DNA of 64,000 nucleotides from Anthoceros angustus (GCA_010909165.1 MU008151.1:620001-684000); one strand, 5' to 3'. Positions 33,928 to 45,672 are shown, numbered from the stretch's first letter. The notes: generated by a model from the sequence alone, not told the origin. Program-made: numbers and translations.

Positions 33928-33955
33928 CCCCTGCTCCTGCCCCTGCCCCTGCCCC
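33928..33955 (-). promoter_or_regulatory. Potential G-quadruplex in fibrillin leader
   Basis: On the coding strand, 22 bases upstream of the ATG, four GGGG runs occur with spacers CA, CA and CAGGAGCA (genomic C-runs at 33928, 33940, 33946 and 33952). In the transcript this could fold as an RNA G-quadruplex close to the start codon. Folding and effect are inferred. Confidence 0.5.
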
Positions 33956-34552
33956 TGCTCGTCCTACCGGTGGTGTTGTTGCTGTTGCTTCTCCTTGTTC
34001 CTTGTTGGGGAGACAGCGGCCCCAGGTCCGCAAAGGACGCTCGTCGCAGGACCAACCAACTCCGCCATCACGATACCGAGCAAGCCGGGCCACGAAAACG
34101 CGTCCCAGCAACGTGGTGATCAACGGACCGCCAGCTCTTTACCGGCAATCAGCCGGTCGGCACACACACTACCGGTCGTGGAATGTTGTACAGAGAGAAT
34201 TGCCCATGAGAACTTGTCCCAGCAGCTGCGGAGTGTGAACACAATTTTCGAAACCCGGTCCGGGAGTTGAAGTACATTACTACATAATAAGACTACGTGG
34301 TTTAGAAGGATTTGGTTGCCGCAAGGTGAGTGTCATGACGTAAGAAAGGTTTTTATTGAGGTGAAAAACAATGGGAAAAGTCCATCTATGAGGGGACAAC
34401 CAAAGAAGACGTAAAGAACATGAAAGGATAGATAGATTTTCTATACTAAATCACATAACCGTAAGCTGCCCGACATAGCCAAGTCATTTCAAGCTAAGTT
34501 GTTGTTCAGAAAAAATAATAAGTACAGAATCCCATGTGAGGGTTTTCATACG
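33956..34552. other. Fibrillin upstream region
   Basis: Contains the remaining 5' leader, with CAACAGCAACAACACCACC on the coding strand, and presumably its promoter. No TATA box was assigned. A plus-strand ORF overlapping the fibrillin gene is an antisense shadow. Confidence 0.45.
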
Positions 34553-34628
34553 CTCAAAACATAGGTCTCCTATCCCCCTCAAAACATAGGTCTCCTATCC
34601 CCCCCCAAAACATAGGTCTCCTATCCCT
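34553..34628. repeat. 25-bp tandem repeat, three copies
   Basis: CTCAAAACATAGGTCTCCTA followed by TCCCC repeats three times, with C-run length variation between copies. Confidence 0.9.
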
Positions 34629-35209
34629 TAGACTGTCCCCGTGCGAGAGATCCATCATATGCCCCATCCCTGCTATCATTGACATGGGTTCAACCAGCCA
34701 GCAGCAGTTCAATTAGGTATGGTAGGCGGAGTCGAAAACAAGCCGTAGTAATCAGTCAAAGCATCAGATGAGAACAAAAGCAAAGGGAGAAAAGCACATC
34801 TTATCCATGCACAAAGAGTAAAGCAGTAGTCTATCAACGGTGCATATCATGCAAGTCATTCCCACAATTCGTTGCATGATAGGCTCAGACAAAATATGAC
34901 TCAATGCACTGGTAGGCCACAGCCAAACCCACTAACCAGATGGTCATTGTTTCTAGCGGTCAATTCGTGATGAGCGATAGCAGCATGCAGCGGCACAACC
35001 AGGAGTCGCCCAACCCGTCCAACCCATTCGTCCAAGAAGCGCATCCAAAACACCATTGCCCTCAGCGAACTCTCAACATTCTAGAACGATCCTGCACAAG
35101 ACCACAGAGCTAGAGACAAGCCCCCAGGTCCATAGCATAAACTCATATCGCAAGAGCGGCAAACCATGTAAAACGAGGGCGCCATCAGGAGTCATCGCGG
35201 ATTCCAAAG
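34629..35209. other. No gene recognised
   Basis: Unassigned intergenic sequence with short ORFs only. Confidence 0.4.
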
Positions 35210-35490
35210 TAGGGGGGAGGGGGAGGGGGAGGGTGAACCAGTTCGTGGCCCATGGCCGATAGGTCACCCTGGCAAGTTCCCAAAGAGCTTAGATGCATCT
35301 TTGGGGGATGGAGTGGGGAGAGAGGAGGAACCACCATCCGCGGGCCCATGGTCATAGGTCATTCGGCAAGTTCCCAAAGAGCTTAACAAGATGCATCTTT
35401 GGGGATGGAGTGGGGAGAGGAGGAACCAGTTCACCATCCGTGGCCCATGGCTGATAGGTCATTCTGGCAAGTTCCCAAAGAGCTTAACAG
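35210..35490. repeat. About 95-bp tandem repeat, three copies
   Basis: Units share GGCAAGTTCCCAAAGAGCTT, GATGCATCTTTGGGG, ATGGAGTGGGGAGAG and CATCCG(C/T)GG(G/C)CCATGG. They start near 35250, 35345 and 35445. A GGGGGAGG run precedes the first. Confidence 0.85.
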
Positions 35491-37778
35491 CATGCATCCT
35501 TGCAGCAAGCAAACAGCGTGCATTGTTTTCTTTCCAAGTAGCTCACCAGTCTCAACCACCACAAACACCCACATGCGGAGTCAGCAACTCTAATGCTGCA
35601 TGTCTAGCACGCTACACGCTGCATGTCTAGCACCAAGGGTTGTAGGAAAATAGAACAATTAAGCTTCATGTTTAGAGTTATCTATAGCCCATGCAATGTC
35701 ATGACCAAGGAGATTGAATGGCCTATTTGCTATCGAGGATGCATCTTCAGTAATCATCACCGTTGGTAAGATAGCCCCTGCAAGTGCCCTTCGTCACGTC
35801 ACCGTTGGTAAGATAGCCCTTGCAAGTGCTCTTTGAAGCGCAATACATATTCAGTCCCAAAAAAATGTTGTGAAATAGAAGAGAGGTATACGTAGCCCTA
35901 GTTTGTAAGTGTTAAATCTATCAAATCAAATAAACTCTCACTTAAATGAAGTAAGATATTTAGTCTGAAAATGGATAGGAGATTGCTATGAGATACAATA
36001 GAATGACGGAGTAGTGCCACTAGAGTGAATCATTTGATTTATGTTTAATTTAATGTCAATAACTTATGATCTAAGTGATGCTTCCTAGAATTCAACTATT
36101 TCCTGTCATTCAACTTTGAGCAATTTTCTTCGTATTCATGCATTCTCCTCCTAGTCATCTTACGTTTCTCTGCATAGTCATTTCCATTGTTATGACAACA
36201 TTCTTCCTTTGGTCTGTGTCTCGTTGGTTTAGCTTCTTCACTTTCCTATATGTACTCTTGCTTTTTAAGATACTATCACGAAGTTACTATTTGCAAAGCC
36301 TCCATACCAACTATACCCTGCTAACATTTAGGAAAAAGAGATAACTTTCTAGCTCTTTGGATCGCAATTTAAATTCTAATTAATTTGAGTAATCTTGCGC
36401 AAAAGAACTCGCTCAAAAGAGTATAAAGCCTATTGCAGGGTCTACATCAAGTGGCCCATCTCCGAGATAGTGAGAATGAAAGATTTCAATTAGTTTGAGG
36501 GAGAGAATATATCACCATCTTGACAAAAAGCATGGGCCCATCTTAAGAATCTTCGCTCCAATGAAATTCAATGAGTTTGTGATATCCATGTTCACACTTG
36601 CTACGCAGTTTAACCGTAGTTTACAATCCCACAAACTTCCGCCTAGTATGATGATTCAAATATAAAGATTCACCCCAATTGAGCAAAGAGCTGAAATGGA
36701 GACTTTTGCGGTAGCTTTAGAGAAATTATTTTTAGGAAGCTTTAAAAAGTAACTTTTATATTTTTGTTTTGTACTGATAGTTCTCTGTATGATGGTGTTT
36801 ATTGAATAGTCAAATTTCTAAAAAGATCAATAGAACCTTGTCAATCTATAGGAAGTTACAAGGAAACCTGGAGACTTTATTATAAAAAAACAGACGAACG
36901 CCTCCAACAAGTTACATGGAAGTTTCTATACGTTTTTCTAAACATTTCTAATTATAATTTTTCAGTTTTCAAAAGAAATTTTAGGCTAGTTTGATCAATA
37001 CACCCTTAACTAAGAACCATTATCCATGAAAGTCTTCTCACAAAAATCATAAAATTTTCAAATTCATATTTTTTAATTTTTAATAAGTTCCTAACCTAAT
37101 ATAGGCCTTATTTCAACTTTTTGTGCCAAATTCAGCCACGAATGCAATTATTTACTTGGACATAAAAAATAGGGGTAAATTTTTCCAAAATTAATAAGAA
37201 AAGGTAAAAAATATGGAAAAATTAGTAAAACCGGATGGATTGCATTTGCTTAAGGAATTACAATATTTTAAATCGAGAAAAATAATCATTTATTGATCTG
37301 AAGATCATCACTCTTTTCCAGTAATTCAAAGTTTAACGAACAATGTCATACTAGGGTAATGCATAATAAGGTCCCAACAACACATGGAATCAAGCGTAGA
37401 CAATCATCATAAAGCTCTACTCAAAGGACTGGAAGTAGGGAATCAACAACATGAGGACAATCAATACAGCTAGCTAGATGATCCCATCGCAAGAAGCAGG
37501 ATGTGTATCCAATTAACAACTTCCATGATATCAAATACACAGCAACACTACTTGTCTACACAACTCCCTAATTAATTATCAATCCCTCTTCATCATCGCT
37601 GAAATCCACAATTGCAGTTGCAACCTCTGCCAGAACCACAAACACAAACACAAACCTGGAGGTAAGACACTGCAACAAGCGATGATATAAATATCAAAGC
37701 TATCCACAATGACATGCACATGTAGACATAACAAAAAATTAACAATCACAAGGAAATAAGGAAGGAGTAAAATACTAC
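35491..37778. other. AT-rich intergenic DNA
   Basis: No convincing gene. A 42-bp direct repeat starting CACCGTTGGTAAGATAGCCC occurs twice at about 35758-35835. From 36000 to 37600 the sequence is AT-rich with only short ORFs. A hydrophobic 68-codon ORF at 36138-36344 has no family match that I recognise. Confidence 0.45.
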
Positions 37779-38213
37779 CTACAAGTGTCTGTGTGTTAGG
37801 CTAGCGGGGATTAGATCTAGAACCCAAAGAACAAGTGGAATGCGGAATCGACCAAAGTAAACATACACCAAAACCATACTCCGCCATGTGAACCTCAAAC
37901 AGGTCGACCAAAGTAAACATACACCAAAACCATACTCCGCCATGTGAACCTCAAACAGGTCTGTGAAATGCCATATGGCATTCAGCTCCAGCTCACTCCA
38001 AGGATTGTCTTCCAACAAGTTTAGTCGAACTTGCAATATCTCATAGGCCCTCTCAGCGAGACGCTCTATGCATTTCACATACTTCATTGATAGCTTCAAG
38101 ATACTACGCAATGTACAATGGTTAAACGGCAGCGAATCCCATGCGGTCATACGTCTCCATTTCTTACAATGTCTCTCCACAGTCTCGAGGGAAGGCTGAT
38201 AGGGCCGACCCAT
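37779..38213 (-). CDS. Unrecognised ORF with out-of-frame tandem duplication
   Basis: 144-codon minus-strand ORF in an otherwise gene-free stretch. Residues about 1-95 are protein-like (ERHCKKWRRMTAW, KYVKCIERLAERAYEILQVR, DLFEVHMAEYGFG) and could be helical; I know no family. A 56-bp segment (TCGACCAAAGTAAACATACA...) is exactly duplicated at about 37850-37961. Because 56 is not a multiple of three, the second copy is read in a different frame, and the last about 45 residues are probably not the ancestral C-terminus. It may be one exon of a larger gene or a fragment of a repeat. No start signal or splice partner was identified. Confidence 0.35.
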   Translation of the reverse strand: MGRPYQPSLETVERHCKKWRRMTAWDSLPFNHCTLRSILKLSMKYVKCIERLAERAYEILQVRLNLLEDNPWSELELNAIWHFTDLFEVHMAEYGFGVCLLWSTCLRFTWRSMVLVYVYFGRFRIPLVLWVLDLIPASLTHRHL

Positions 38214-39584
38214 CCCTCACAACACGGCCATGCAATAGGCACGAAATCCTCAAGAAAAGAATGAAACTAGGCACAAATGGGAAAACCTCCTATGCTCGGA
38301 CGCCAACTCCAAGGACCAGAGTAAGATACAATGGCGTAGGATGTGGATAATAGGTTATAAAAATTGACTTTCATCTTGACATTTTGAACCAATTTGAAAT
38401 GAACTCATAGATAATCTGCTTCTACAATGATATATGAGAAACTTAGATAATGTAGCTCGTGACATTTGATTTCTGTCTCGGGGTATTGAACCTATTTGAA
38501 ATGAAGTCCTAGACCAAAGGGTAGGAGGAACGCACTGTTTTCGATAACCGGAGAAAGGTAGTGAGGCGTTTGGTTTGTTAGTTTGGAACTTCTCTAGCTT
38601 ATAGATTTTATTTAATATCTCTCACAATTCTTTGACTCTAGGTTTGTCTTTTCAAACTTCTAATTATACTTTTTTTGCATCTTGCATCGCAAAATGAGAT
38701 AAAGGAATGACAATGGAAATGAATTACACTCATGAGGTTAAGTTTGGGTTAATATCATTTATAATAAGTGTGGATATAAAGTCTGATTAGATTAGTAAGT
38801 TAAATCTTTTACTCAATCGTTATTTTAATAACTTATTCTGATTTTTATAAAAATATTTTATTTATAAAATTATATACTCATTCACTAAAAAAATGCAAGA
38901 CAACAATAGATTGTATTAAAATAAAACAACGAAACACTAGATTTCAACACCAATTTGAATCATAACAAGATAACACTAGATTGCAACACTTGATGTTTAT
39001 TGAGACTACCTGTAATCTAAAGCTGTAATTAATTATATCCATCACAATATGGAGCCCCATGTCAAACTTTATGTGATCTAGATGTTAGAAGCCTGCTCGG
39101 ATACCTAAAAGATTTTGTTAACGAAAATAATAACCACTAGTGCTAGGTCGACTTGTACTGACTAACGATTGATCCAACGATTCAACTTGTCGAATCTTAT
39201 CAGGTTTTATATCCATCCGAAATTAGCCCATGAGGCAGAACGAATATGGATGTGGATATTCGGGAACGCCAAACCGCAGGGATTTGCCTACAAGATCAAT
39301 GGATCCACCGGGTCATTCGTCAACGCACCGCTGGAAATACCGCAGGCAAGTATTCGCAACAGAAGTGGCGAGTTCATCTTATGACAGAACTCGAAAGAGC
39401 AAAACCCACAATACTTCACATAAGCCATCACGCTTCAAATACTCAGGTGCCAGTGTTTCAACCTCGACGGAGCTGCTGCTAAGTTCGCAATAACTAAGTT
39501 CTCAACAGAGACACTATATAAGACCTACTGCAGCTAAGAAGCGCGAGCCTCAGCAAGCTGAAAAATTTGCTAACGTACAGCCGT
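38214..39584. other. AT-rich intergenic DNA
   Basis: No supported gene. Short plus-strand ORFs at 39169-39493 overlap in several frames without motifs. A TATATAAGACC sequence lies near 39515, beyond the 3' end of eIF4A. Confidence 0.4.
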
Positions 39585-41118
39585 TTACAGGAGATCGGCC
39601 ACATTGGAAGGCAACTCCTCAATTACAGTGTTGTAGAACCTTTGGATGTCCTGCAACATCCGCTCGTCCTCCTTGGTGACAAAATTGATGGCCACTCCTT
39701 TCCTTCCAAACCGACCACTGCGGCCAATGCGGTGGAGGTAGTTCTCCGGCTGTGTCGGCAGATCATAATTGATCACCAGAGACACCTGCTGCACATCAAT
39801 GCCCCGGGCCAGCAAATCTGTGGTGATGAGCACACGGGATGAGCCTGAGCGAAATTCCCTCATAATGATGTCCCGCGTGTTTTGGTCCATGTCTCCGTGG
39901 GTGGCAGACACAGTGTGGTCACGCGCCCTCATCTTGTCCGTCAACCAATCCACCTTTCTCCTCGTGTTGATAAATATGACACTCTGAGTGATGGCCAGAG
40001 TCTCGTACAGGTCACACAAGGTGTCCAACTTCCACTCCTCCCTATCGACATTCACATAAAACTGCTTGATACCCTCGAGAGTAAGCTCATCCCTTTTCAC
40101 AAGGATCTTCACAGGCTTGTTCATAAACTTTCTAGTAATCTCCAGGGCCTCCGGTGGCATGGTTGCAGAGAAAACTCCAACCTGGAGTTTCTGAGGGAGA
40201 AGCTGGAAGATATCATAAATCTGTCACACAGAACATTCAGCAACATCAGAAGATATCCCCAGACCGCATTTCTCAGAACATTCAGGCAGAAACCATGAAG
40301 CACAGATGCACTTACCTGATCCTTAAATCCACGAGACAGCATCTCGTCGGCCTCGTCCAGCACAAAGCACTTGATAGAGTCAGGGCGCAGGGCATGACGC
40401 CTGAGCATGTCATAAACACGCCCTGGCGTTCCCACGACCACATGAACTCCGCTTTGGAGGATACGCTGATCCTCACGAACGCTAGTCCCTCCCACACAGG
40501 CGTGCACTTTCACCGAGAGGTAGTCCCCCAGGGCTCGCATCACCTTCTCAATCTGCTGCGCAAGCTCGCGGGTAGGCGCAAGCACCAAAGCCTGACACTC
40601 AAGCAAACCATACTCCAGCTGCTGCAAAATACCGGAGCAGAAAGTGGCAGTCTTTCCCGTTCCAGACTGCGCCTGCTGAATGACATCAAGACCCTTGCAG
40701 AAGGGCACAATTCCTCGTTGTTGGATAGCTGAAGGCTTCTCAAAACCTGAAACAGTTAACCTTGAGTTAATCATTACAGGTACAAGGGAGCCTACTGACA
40801 ACTCCGAGCCCACGCACTGTGAAACCCTATCCGTACCGTAAGCATAGATTCCCCTCAGCAAATTCTCATGGAGACCCATGGCATCAAAGGTCTCGTGAAC
40901 CTCATCCCAGGTAGATATGAAGTCATCTCCTTCCTGGTTCAAACTGCAGAAAAGCAAGGGGACGACGAAAGGCCAGACCCTCAGCTTTATCAACGGAAAG
41001 CACAACCAAAGTACGGCAAAACACTATCCAGGTCCAATTCGAAGGTTTACATCGAGTCCATGCGAGCGTCATACTGGCGCGCATCAAAAGCGGAACCCTC
41101 GGGTGCCAAACCAGCCAT
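39585..41118 (-). CDS. Translation initiation factor eIF4A (DEAD-box RNA helicase)
   Basis: Four exons on the minus strand: 41118-41051, 40943-40837, 40746-40316 and 40220-39585. All three introns (107, 90 and 95 nt) are GT-AG. The joined CDS is 1242 nt (413 residues), the usual eIF4A length. The N-terminus [20 protein letters not shown] matches plant eIF4A and not eIF4A-III. All helicase motifs are present: Q motif [10 protein letters not shown], motif I AQSGTGKT, Ia PTRELAQQ, Ib [42 protein letters not shown] and [15 protein letters not shown]. It ends in the conserved NVADLL. eIF4A is the cytosolic ATP-dependent helicase of the cap-binding eIF4F complex and unwinds mRNA leaders. The 3' end lies at the edge of the gene island; the PMT gene is upstream on the same strand. 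Confidence 0.97.
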
Positions 41119-41553
41119 TCTCTGCACAACATCCCACAGATCAGCAGCCTAGATCAACAAGGGAAGCAAAATCATTAAGAGCCGACTCCTGAAAGCAAGA
41201 ATACAATAAGGCAGAGGCAAGCAAAGCACGGCACCGGCGGATCTAGCAACCCTTCCACCCTCGAAGAGGAACAAATGAAGCAAGAAAGGACAAGCCCCAG
41301 GCATCGGGGCAGCGAAGAGAACAAGAGGCCTCAGCGGCCGGCAGGCAAGAACAAGGGCGGTGTGAGAGATCAGATCCGGCAGCACAGCAAGCGCGGCGTA
41401 CGCACACCGCCAGCTGAGCCGCGGAAGCACACACAGTGACAAGCCGAAAGCAGCGGCAAAGGGACCAACACAAACAGCAACACACCTGTAGGCGGAAGGG
41501 TGCACGAGGACGGGGTTGCAGAGGCGAGCGAGGTCGACGTCGGCGGCGCTCAA
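41119..41553 (-). other. eIF4A 5' leader with probable intron
   Basis: Upstream of the ATG the coding strand has a likely splice acceptor (TTGATCTAG, about 41152) and a likely donor (CTACAGGTGTGT, about 41487). This implies a leader intron of about 335 nt, as is common in plant eIF4A genes. The 134-codon ORF across it is a shadow. Confidence 0.5.
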
Positions 41554-42045
41554 AGGAAGCCCAGCAGCTGCTCCGGAGAGCAGTCTGTGTGAAAGTTGAG
41601 TGACAGGAAAGAAGTCATATTTGTATGTAGATATAAGCTAGGGCTCTCGGTGTTCGGCTCCTCATGACCTAAAATGCTTTCCCCCAGGCCTCCCGCCCAA
41701 TTTTTTCTATCTTGGGGGCCCAGCCTCGGCACCAGCCAGCCCGAGCCTTCCCAAGCCTCGTCCTGAGGCTTCCGCACCAAAGGTTCGGGATTAGGGCTGT
41801 CCACCCATAGCAAGATATTTCTCTACGAGGGTTTCACCTCGAACACGGAATTATCAATACGTACTCTCCATATATGTCCCATGTCTCCCTGACGGTCTAA
41901 GACGTTCTAGGCGCTGTAGCACCTCCCACCGCTGGACCCAGGTAGGGTATGTTCGCAGACAAGATAGGCGAGTAGTACCTACCTAAACTGAACATGGACT
42001 AAGTACCCACCTCGAAAAGCAGCAGAATTTCGTTACTTTCGTATC
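41554..42045. other. Intergenic, eIF4A promoter side
   Basis: Lies between the eIF4A leader and the 3' end of the PMT gene and should contain the eIF4A promoter. No clear core element was identified. An 87-codon ORF here has no recognisable domain. Confidence 0.4.
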
Positions 42046-42117
42046 AATTTCTGCTGCCGTTTTTCTGGCGAAACAATTTCTGCTGCCGTTTTTCTGGCGA
42101 AACAATTTCTGCTGCCT
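42046..42117. repeat. 29-bp tandem repeat in PMT 3' UTR
   Basis: AATTTCTGCTGCCGTTTTTC followed by TGGCGAAAC occurs twice, plus a partial third copy, ending four bases before the PMT stop codon on the opposite strand. It therefore forms the start of the methyltransferase 3' UTR. Confidence 0.9.
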
Positions 42118-42120
42118 GTC

Positions 42121-44976
42121 TTAAGGCCTCCATTTCTGCTTCTGGCCCGTCAACAGCTTGTCCCTGCCGTAAGGTCCGCTCTCTGTATCCCACAGGCGAG
42201 TCTTCCACTTCATTGACTGCGCCATCACTTCCACTTGTTCTGCCACAAGCTTGGGTTCGCGGATGAGGACCCAGCCGCCGGGTCGCAGAAAGCGGTCCAT
42301 TTCCACCAGAATATGTGCGATGTTACACCTGTTCCAGAGTCCCATCATCAGTGCTAGATGACTGGAGCAATGCTGAGCATGCTATGGCAAGACAGCCTAC
42401 CTCTTCTGCTCGCTGGAAAAAAGCCCCACAGCGTGCATCAAGTCATAAGTTCGAGGGTAGGTGTCAAATGGTTCGCACCTGCAACTTCGGGTGTCAGACT
42501 AGGCTTCCAAGGTACATAACATGTAAAGACTATAAGGGGTAGCATCTGGGTAACCACTGACCAGTCGTGTGCGACACCGATGAGGCCACGGTCATAGATG
42601 ATCGGCAAGGTGTTGGGCCCACTGATAGGTACCACGTTCATTACCCACCAATTCACCTTTTGATTGATGAGCGCTGCGGCAAATCTGGTGGCATCATGCG
42701 AAACCAGTCCAAACCACCAACATTATTAGAAAGGCACGGCTTCAAGCTGAAAAACATTTCATGGCTGAACAGTAAACTTTTACACATACCCTCCATATCC
42801 TGCATTCATGTCCATTACGTTTCGCACTCTGTCCTTCTTTATCCCGAGGCCACGCAAGTAGCCTTCAACAATAGCGTGCCAGTAACGCTGGTCAGCGGAG
42901 AACACCTCCTGCCTTGCTGCGCTAGCATCCATAGGCACCATTTGTAATCTGTCAGGAGGATGTGACAACCGCGCTGGCCAGTCAGTCAGATTTTGTCCCC
43001 AGGTATTACTGGGGATTGGAGTAACACATGCCTTCAATGGGGAATACCTGAAGTTAAAATTGGAGAGTCAGAAATTCGAAGGACAGGCAAATATTGACCA
43101 TGGTCATGACGGGACGACTTATCAGCCAAAAAAATCGCAAGAAGCAAATTTACCATACGAGGTTTGGATCTTCTTCTGAACTGCAAATAGGAGGAGTTGC
43201 ATTGACCCTCTGCTCAAGACAAACATTATCTTGAGGCTTGCGCCAGATTGCTAAGTAGTGTTGCTTTGCTACAAGCTTCCAGCAAATGGATTGAGCTAGA
43301 CTGGACATATCTGCAGTTATCGATATCAGTAAAGATAATTAAGCGAGTACTTGTGTACAAATCCAGCAGAGACAGAGACAAGAACCACTAATGCACGAAG
43401 AAGGACCCTTGCCAGAGTCAAACTAGACAGAGAAAGATGCATGCATGACATGTCTGGTTCCGCTAAAGCCTCATACCCTCCCAAGCTTGTTGAAGTTCTT
43501 CTCCTTGTTTATATACAGGTCGAGAAGCCCATGCAAAGTAGCCTCCGGGCCTGAGCAGCCGATCTACTTCAAGCAGCAAAATCCCTCCTGAACACACGAT
43601 CCACAGCACGACCAGATGAGTTAACCACAAAACGTAAAAGCCGGGACCAAATAAATCTGGGAAATTCTCACGAAGCACCTACAGTTCAAAGAACCTTTTG
43701 GTCAGTCACCAGAGGAAGCACGAGTGTTATAAGGGGACTGACCACAACATTCCAATACCAAAATCACTTCAATCGACTGTCATGATGCTTCAGACAATAC
43801 CATCACGGGTCCAATCAATTCGGCACCGTGAACAGTGGATGAGCTCAAATGCATGGCTTGGGTATGGCAAGCGGTGAGTTGCCAAGACTGCAAGCATAGC
43901 TGGAATGCCACGCTCCAGCGCAAACTGTATCTGATTTTCATGGACGTCCTTGGGAGCAACAGACATGGTCAGTACATTGCGGGAGAGAAGGTATCCACCC
44001 CAACTTGCAACTCCACAACCTACGTCCAAGGCCACTCGAGTCCGGACACCAAAGGCAAGATCAGGAACCATCTACAGGAATCACAAAAAAACAAACTGAT
44101 CAGTTGAAACAGTATCCCATGCAATGGCCAAACTCAAATACGGATCGCGGCTACAACGTACATTAGCCATTTCATCCAAATACTCATCAGCACCATGTGC
44201 AAACTGAGTTCCACCACCAGGAAACACAAATTTATCTTTGTCCATTGCGATCCAGTTCTGTCCTCCTTTGTCAGCTACCAAGCGCGCATGGGGCACGTTA
44301 CTGAACAATACCTGCGCACCACTCGCCGTGAGCAGCATGCAAGGTGCAATACAAACCATGACACCAGACCCCCCCAAAAAAAGGCAGGAAAAATACTACA
44401 GCACACCTGATCTCTGCTCCGAGGCCAAGGGATCGGAGTCTTCCAGGCCTCAGGAGCTGCAATAAGACAGCACATGCGCGAAAGTTTGGACAAGGGACAG
44501 TGCCGTTCATACTGCTCCCCTCGTGCTGTAGAAGGAAGACTTGCGATGGCTTGGGCATTGTCAAGACAAGGAACATACTCCTTCCACTTGGGAGGACATG
44601 TATCAAACTTGTGGTGCCTCGTCTTCGGCCTAGAATTCTTTGGTGGAGCATCGGAAACCAGGCTGGACGATTCCTCCTCCACAAAATCCTCCAACGCCTC
44701 AGCGCTGTCAGCCAAAAACTGATCATCGATGCCACCGTCCTCCTTGAGGAGGCCGACGAAAACAAGCGAGCCAGGAGATGAAGTGTGCGGCCCCAGCCCC
44801 GTGAGTTCCACCGCGCGCAGCAAGATGTGGTGGTGTCTGGGAGCTGCATGTGTCCGAATTGAGCTGCTGGCTATGGCAGACCGCCTGCTAACATACACAC
44901 ACAGACAAGCAAGAAAGAAGAAGAAAACAAGGACATGGCGCAGAATCTCTCCGCTGGCCTTCATTTTGAATCGCAT
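42121..44976 (-). CDS. PMT10/11-like putative methyltransferase
   Basis: Nine exons on the minus strand: 44976-44407, 44311-44162, 44071-43801, 43587-43477, 43310-43154, 43047-42790, 42684-42562, 42478-42401 and 42328-42121. All introns are GT-AG (72-213 nt). Phases agree and the joined CDS is 1926 nt (641 residues). It is a type II membrane protein: a short basic N-terminus, one membrane segment ([16 protein letters not shown]), then a stem. The DUF248/Methyltransf_29 catalytic domain includes [23 protein letters not shown], the SAM-binding motif [34 protein letters not shown] (here with MSV), [51 protein letters not shown] and [16 protein letters not shown]. Residue pattern is closest to plant PMT10/PMT11. 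The family acts in the Golgi and is thought to methylate pectin; the substrate here is inferred. It diverges from SNU13 across about 310 bp. Confidence 0.95.
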
Positions 44977-45285
44977 CTCATATCTGAGCGATGGAATTGC
45001 ACATCTGCCTTCTCTGGCGCTCGCGCTCGCGCTCGAACATCCAGCCCGATGAGCCGATGAGCCGGGGCCGGCAAAAAGAAAATCCAGAAGCCCGGAATGG
45101 TAATAGGTGGACTATGTAAACGCGTTCGGGAGTTTTTCAGACCCGAAGCCAGGGGGAAAGAAGAAGGGAGAAACCCTTTAGTTTCGTCTCCTCTGTTAGG
45201 CTTTTTGGTCGCGTCGCGGCGTCTGCTTCCTGTGCTTCTTTGGCTTTTGCCTGGAGCGCTTGCAAGCTACAAGCACGCCGCAGCG
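44977..45285. promoter_or_regulatory. Shared PMT/SNU13 intergenic promoter region
   Basis: The start codons of the minus-strand PMT gene (44976) and plus-strand SNU13 (45286) are 309 bases apart, so both 5' UTRs and promoters must share this segment. It is GC-rich with GCTCGCGCTCGCGCTCG near 45023 and a GATGAGCC direct duplication near 45049. No TATA box was assigned to either side. Confidence 0.6.
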
Positions 45286-45672
45286 ATGGCTATGGAGGCA
45301 GTGAACCCGAAGGCTTACCCGCTGGCGGACGGGCAGCTCACCATCACCATCTACGACATCGTGCAACAGGCGGCTAATTACAAGCAGCTGAAGAAAGGAG
45401 CGAACGAGGCGACCAAGACTTTGAACCGAGGCATCGCAGAGTTCGTGGTGATGGCAGCCGACACGGAGCCACTGGAGATTCTGTTGCACCTGCCGCTGCT
45501 GGCCGAGGACAAGAACGTGCCTTACGTGTTCGTGCCGTCGAAACAGGCGCTCGGCCGGGCTTGCGGCGTCTCCAGGCCCGTCATTGCCTGCTCCGTCACC
45601 ACCAACGAAGGGAGCCAGTTGAAGTCCCAAGTGCAGGGGCTCAAGGACGCCATCGAGAAGCTGCTCATCTGA
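45286..45672 (+). CDS. SNU13/15.5K (NHP2L1) snRNP and snoRNP protein
   Basis: Intronless, 128 residues, exactly the length of human and yeast-type SNU13. The whole protein matches the L7Ae/L30e family: [54 protein letters not shown], and [23 protein letters not shown]. The GANEATK and RACGVSRPV blocks are the kink-turn RNA-binding surface. It nucleates assembly of the U4 part of the tri-snRNP and box C/D snoRNPs in the nucleus and nucleolus. The ATG at 45286 is chosen because an upstream in-frame ATG (45097) would add 63 residues absent from the family. It is head to head with the PMT gene and converges on the syntaxin gene. Confidence 0.97.
   Translation: MAMEAVNPKAYPLADGQLTITIYDIVQQAANYKQLKKGANEATKTLNRGIAEFVVMAADTEPLEILLHLPLLAEDKNVPYVFVPSKQALGRACGVSRPVIACSVTTNEGSQLKSQVQGLKDAIEKLLI

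Noticed and set aside
33922-33964. Low-complexity protein segment (Ala-Gly or Leu-Pro repeats)
   Set aside because: It is a (CCTGCC)n-type repeat in the fibrillin leader, read as different repeats in each frame.
33444-34238. 264-codon plus-strand ORF
   Set aside because: Antisense to the fibrillin gene and its GC-rich leader. The His/Arg/Pro-rich translation has no domain.
40154-40732. 192-codon plus-strand ORF
   Set aside because: Antisense to eIF4A exons and one intron; the helicase on the minus strand explains the region completely.
39585-41118. eIF4A-III (exon-junction helicase) as the identity
   Set aside because: The N-terminus ([15 protein letters not shown]) and C-terminus ([11 protein letters not shown]), plus [12 protein letters not shown], match the translation factor eIF4A and not eIF4A-III.
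45097-45285. Upstream in-frame ATG extending SNU13 by 63 residues
   Set aside because: The family is 128 residues and the extension has no match. The segment is better explained as leader and shared promoter.
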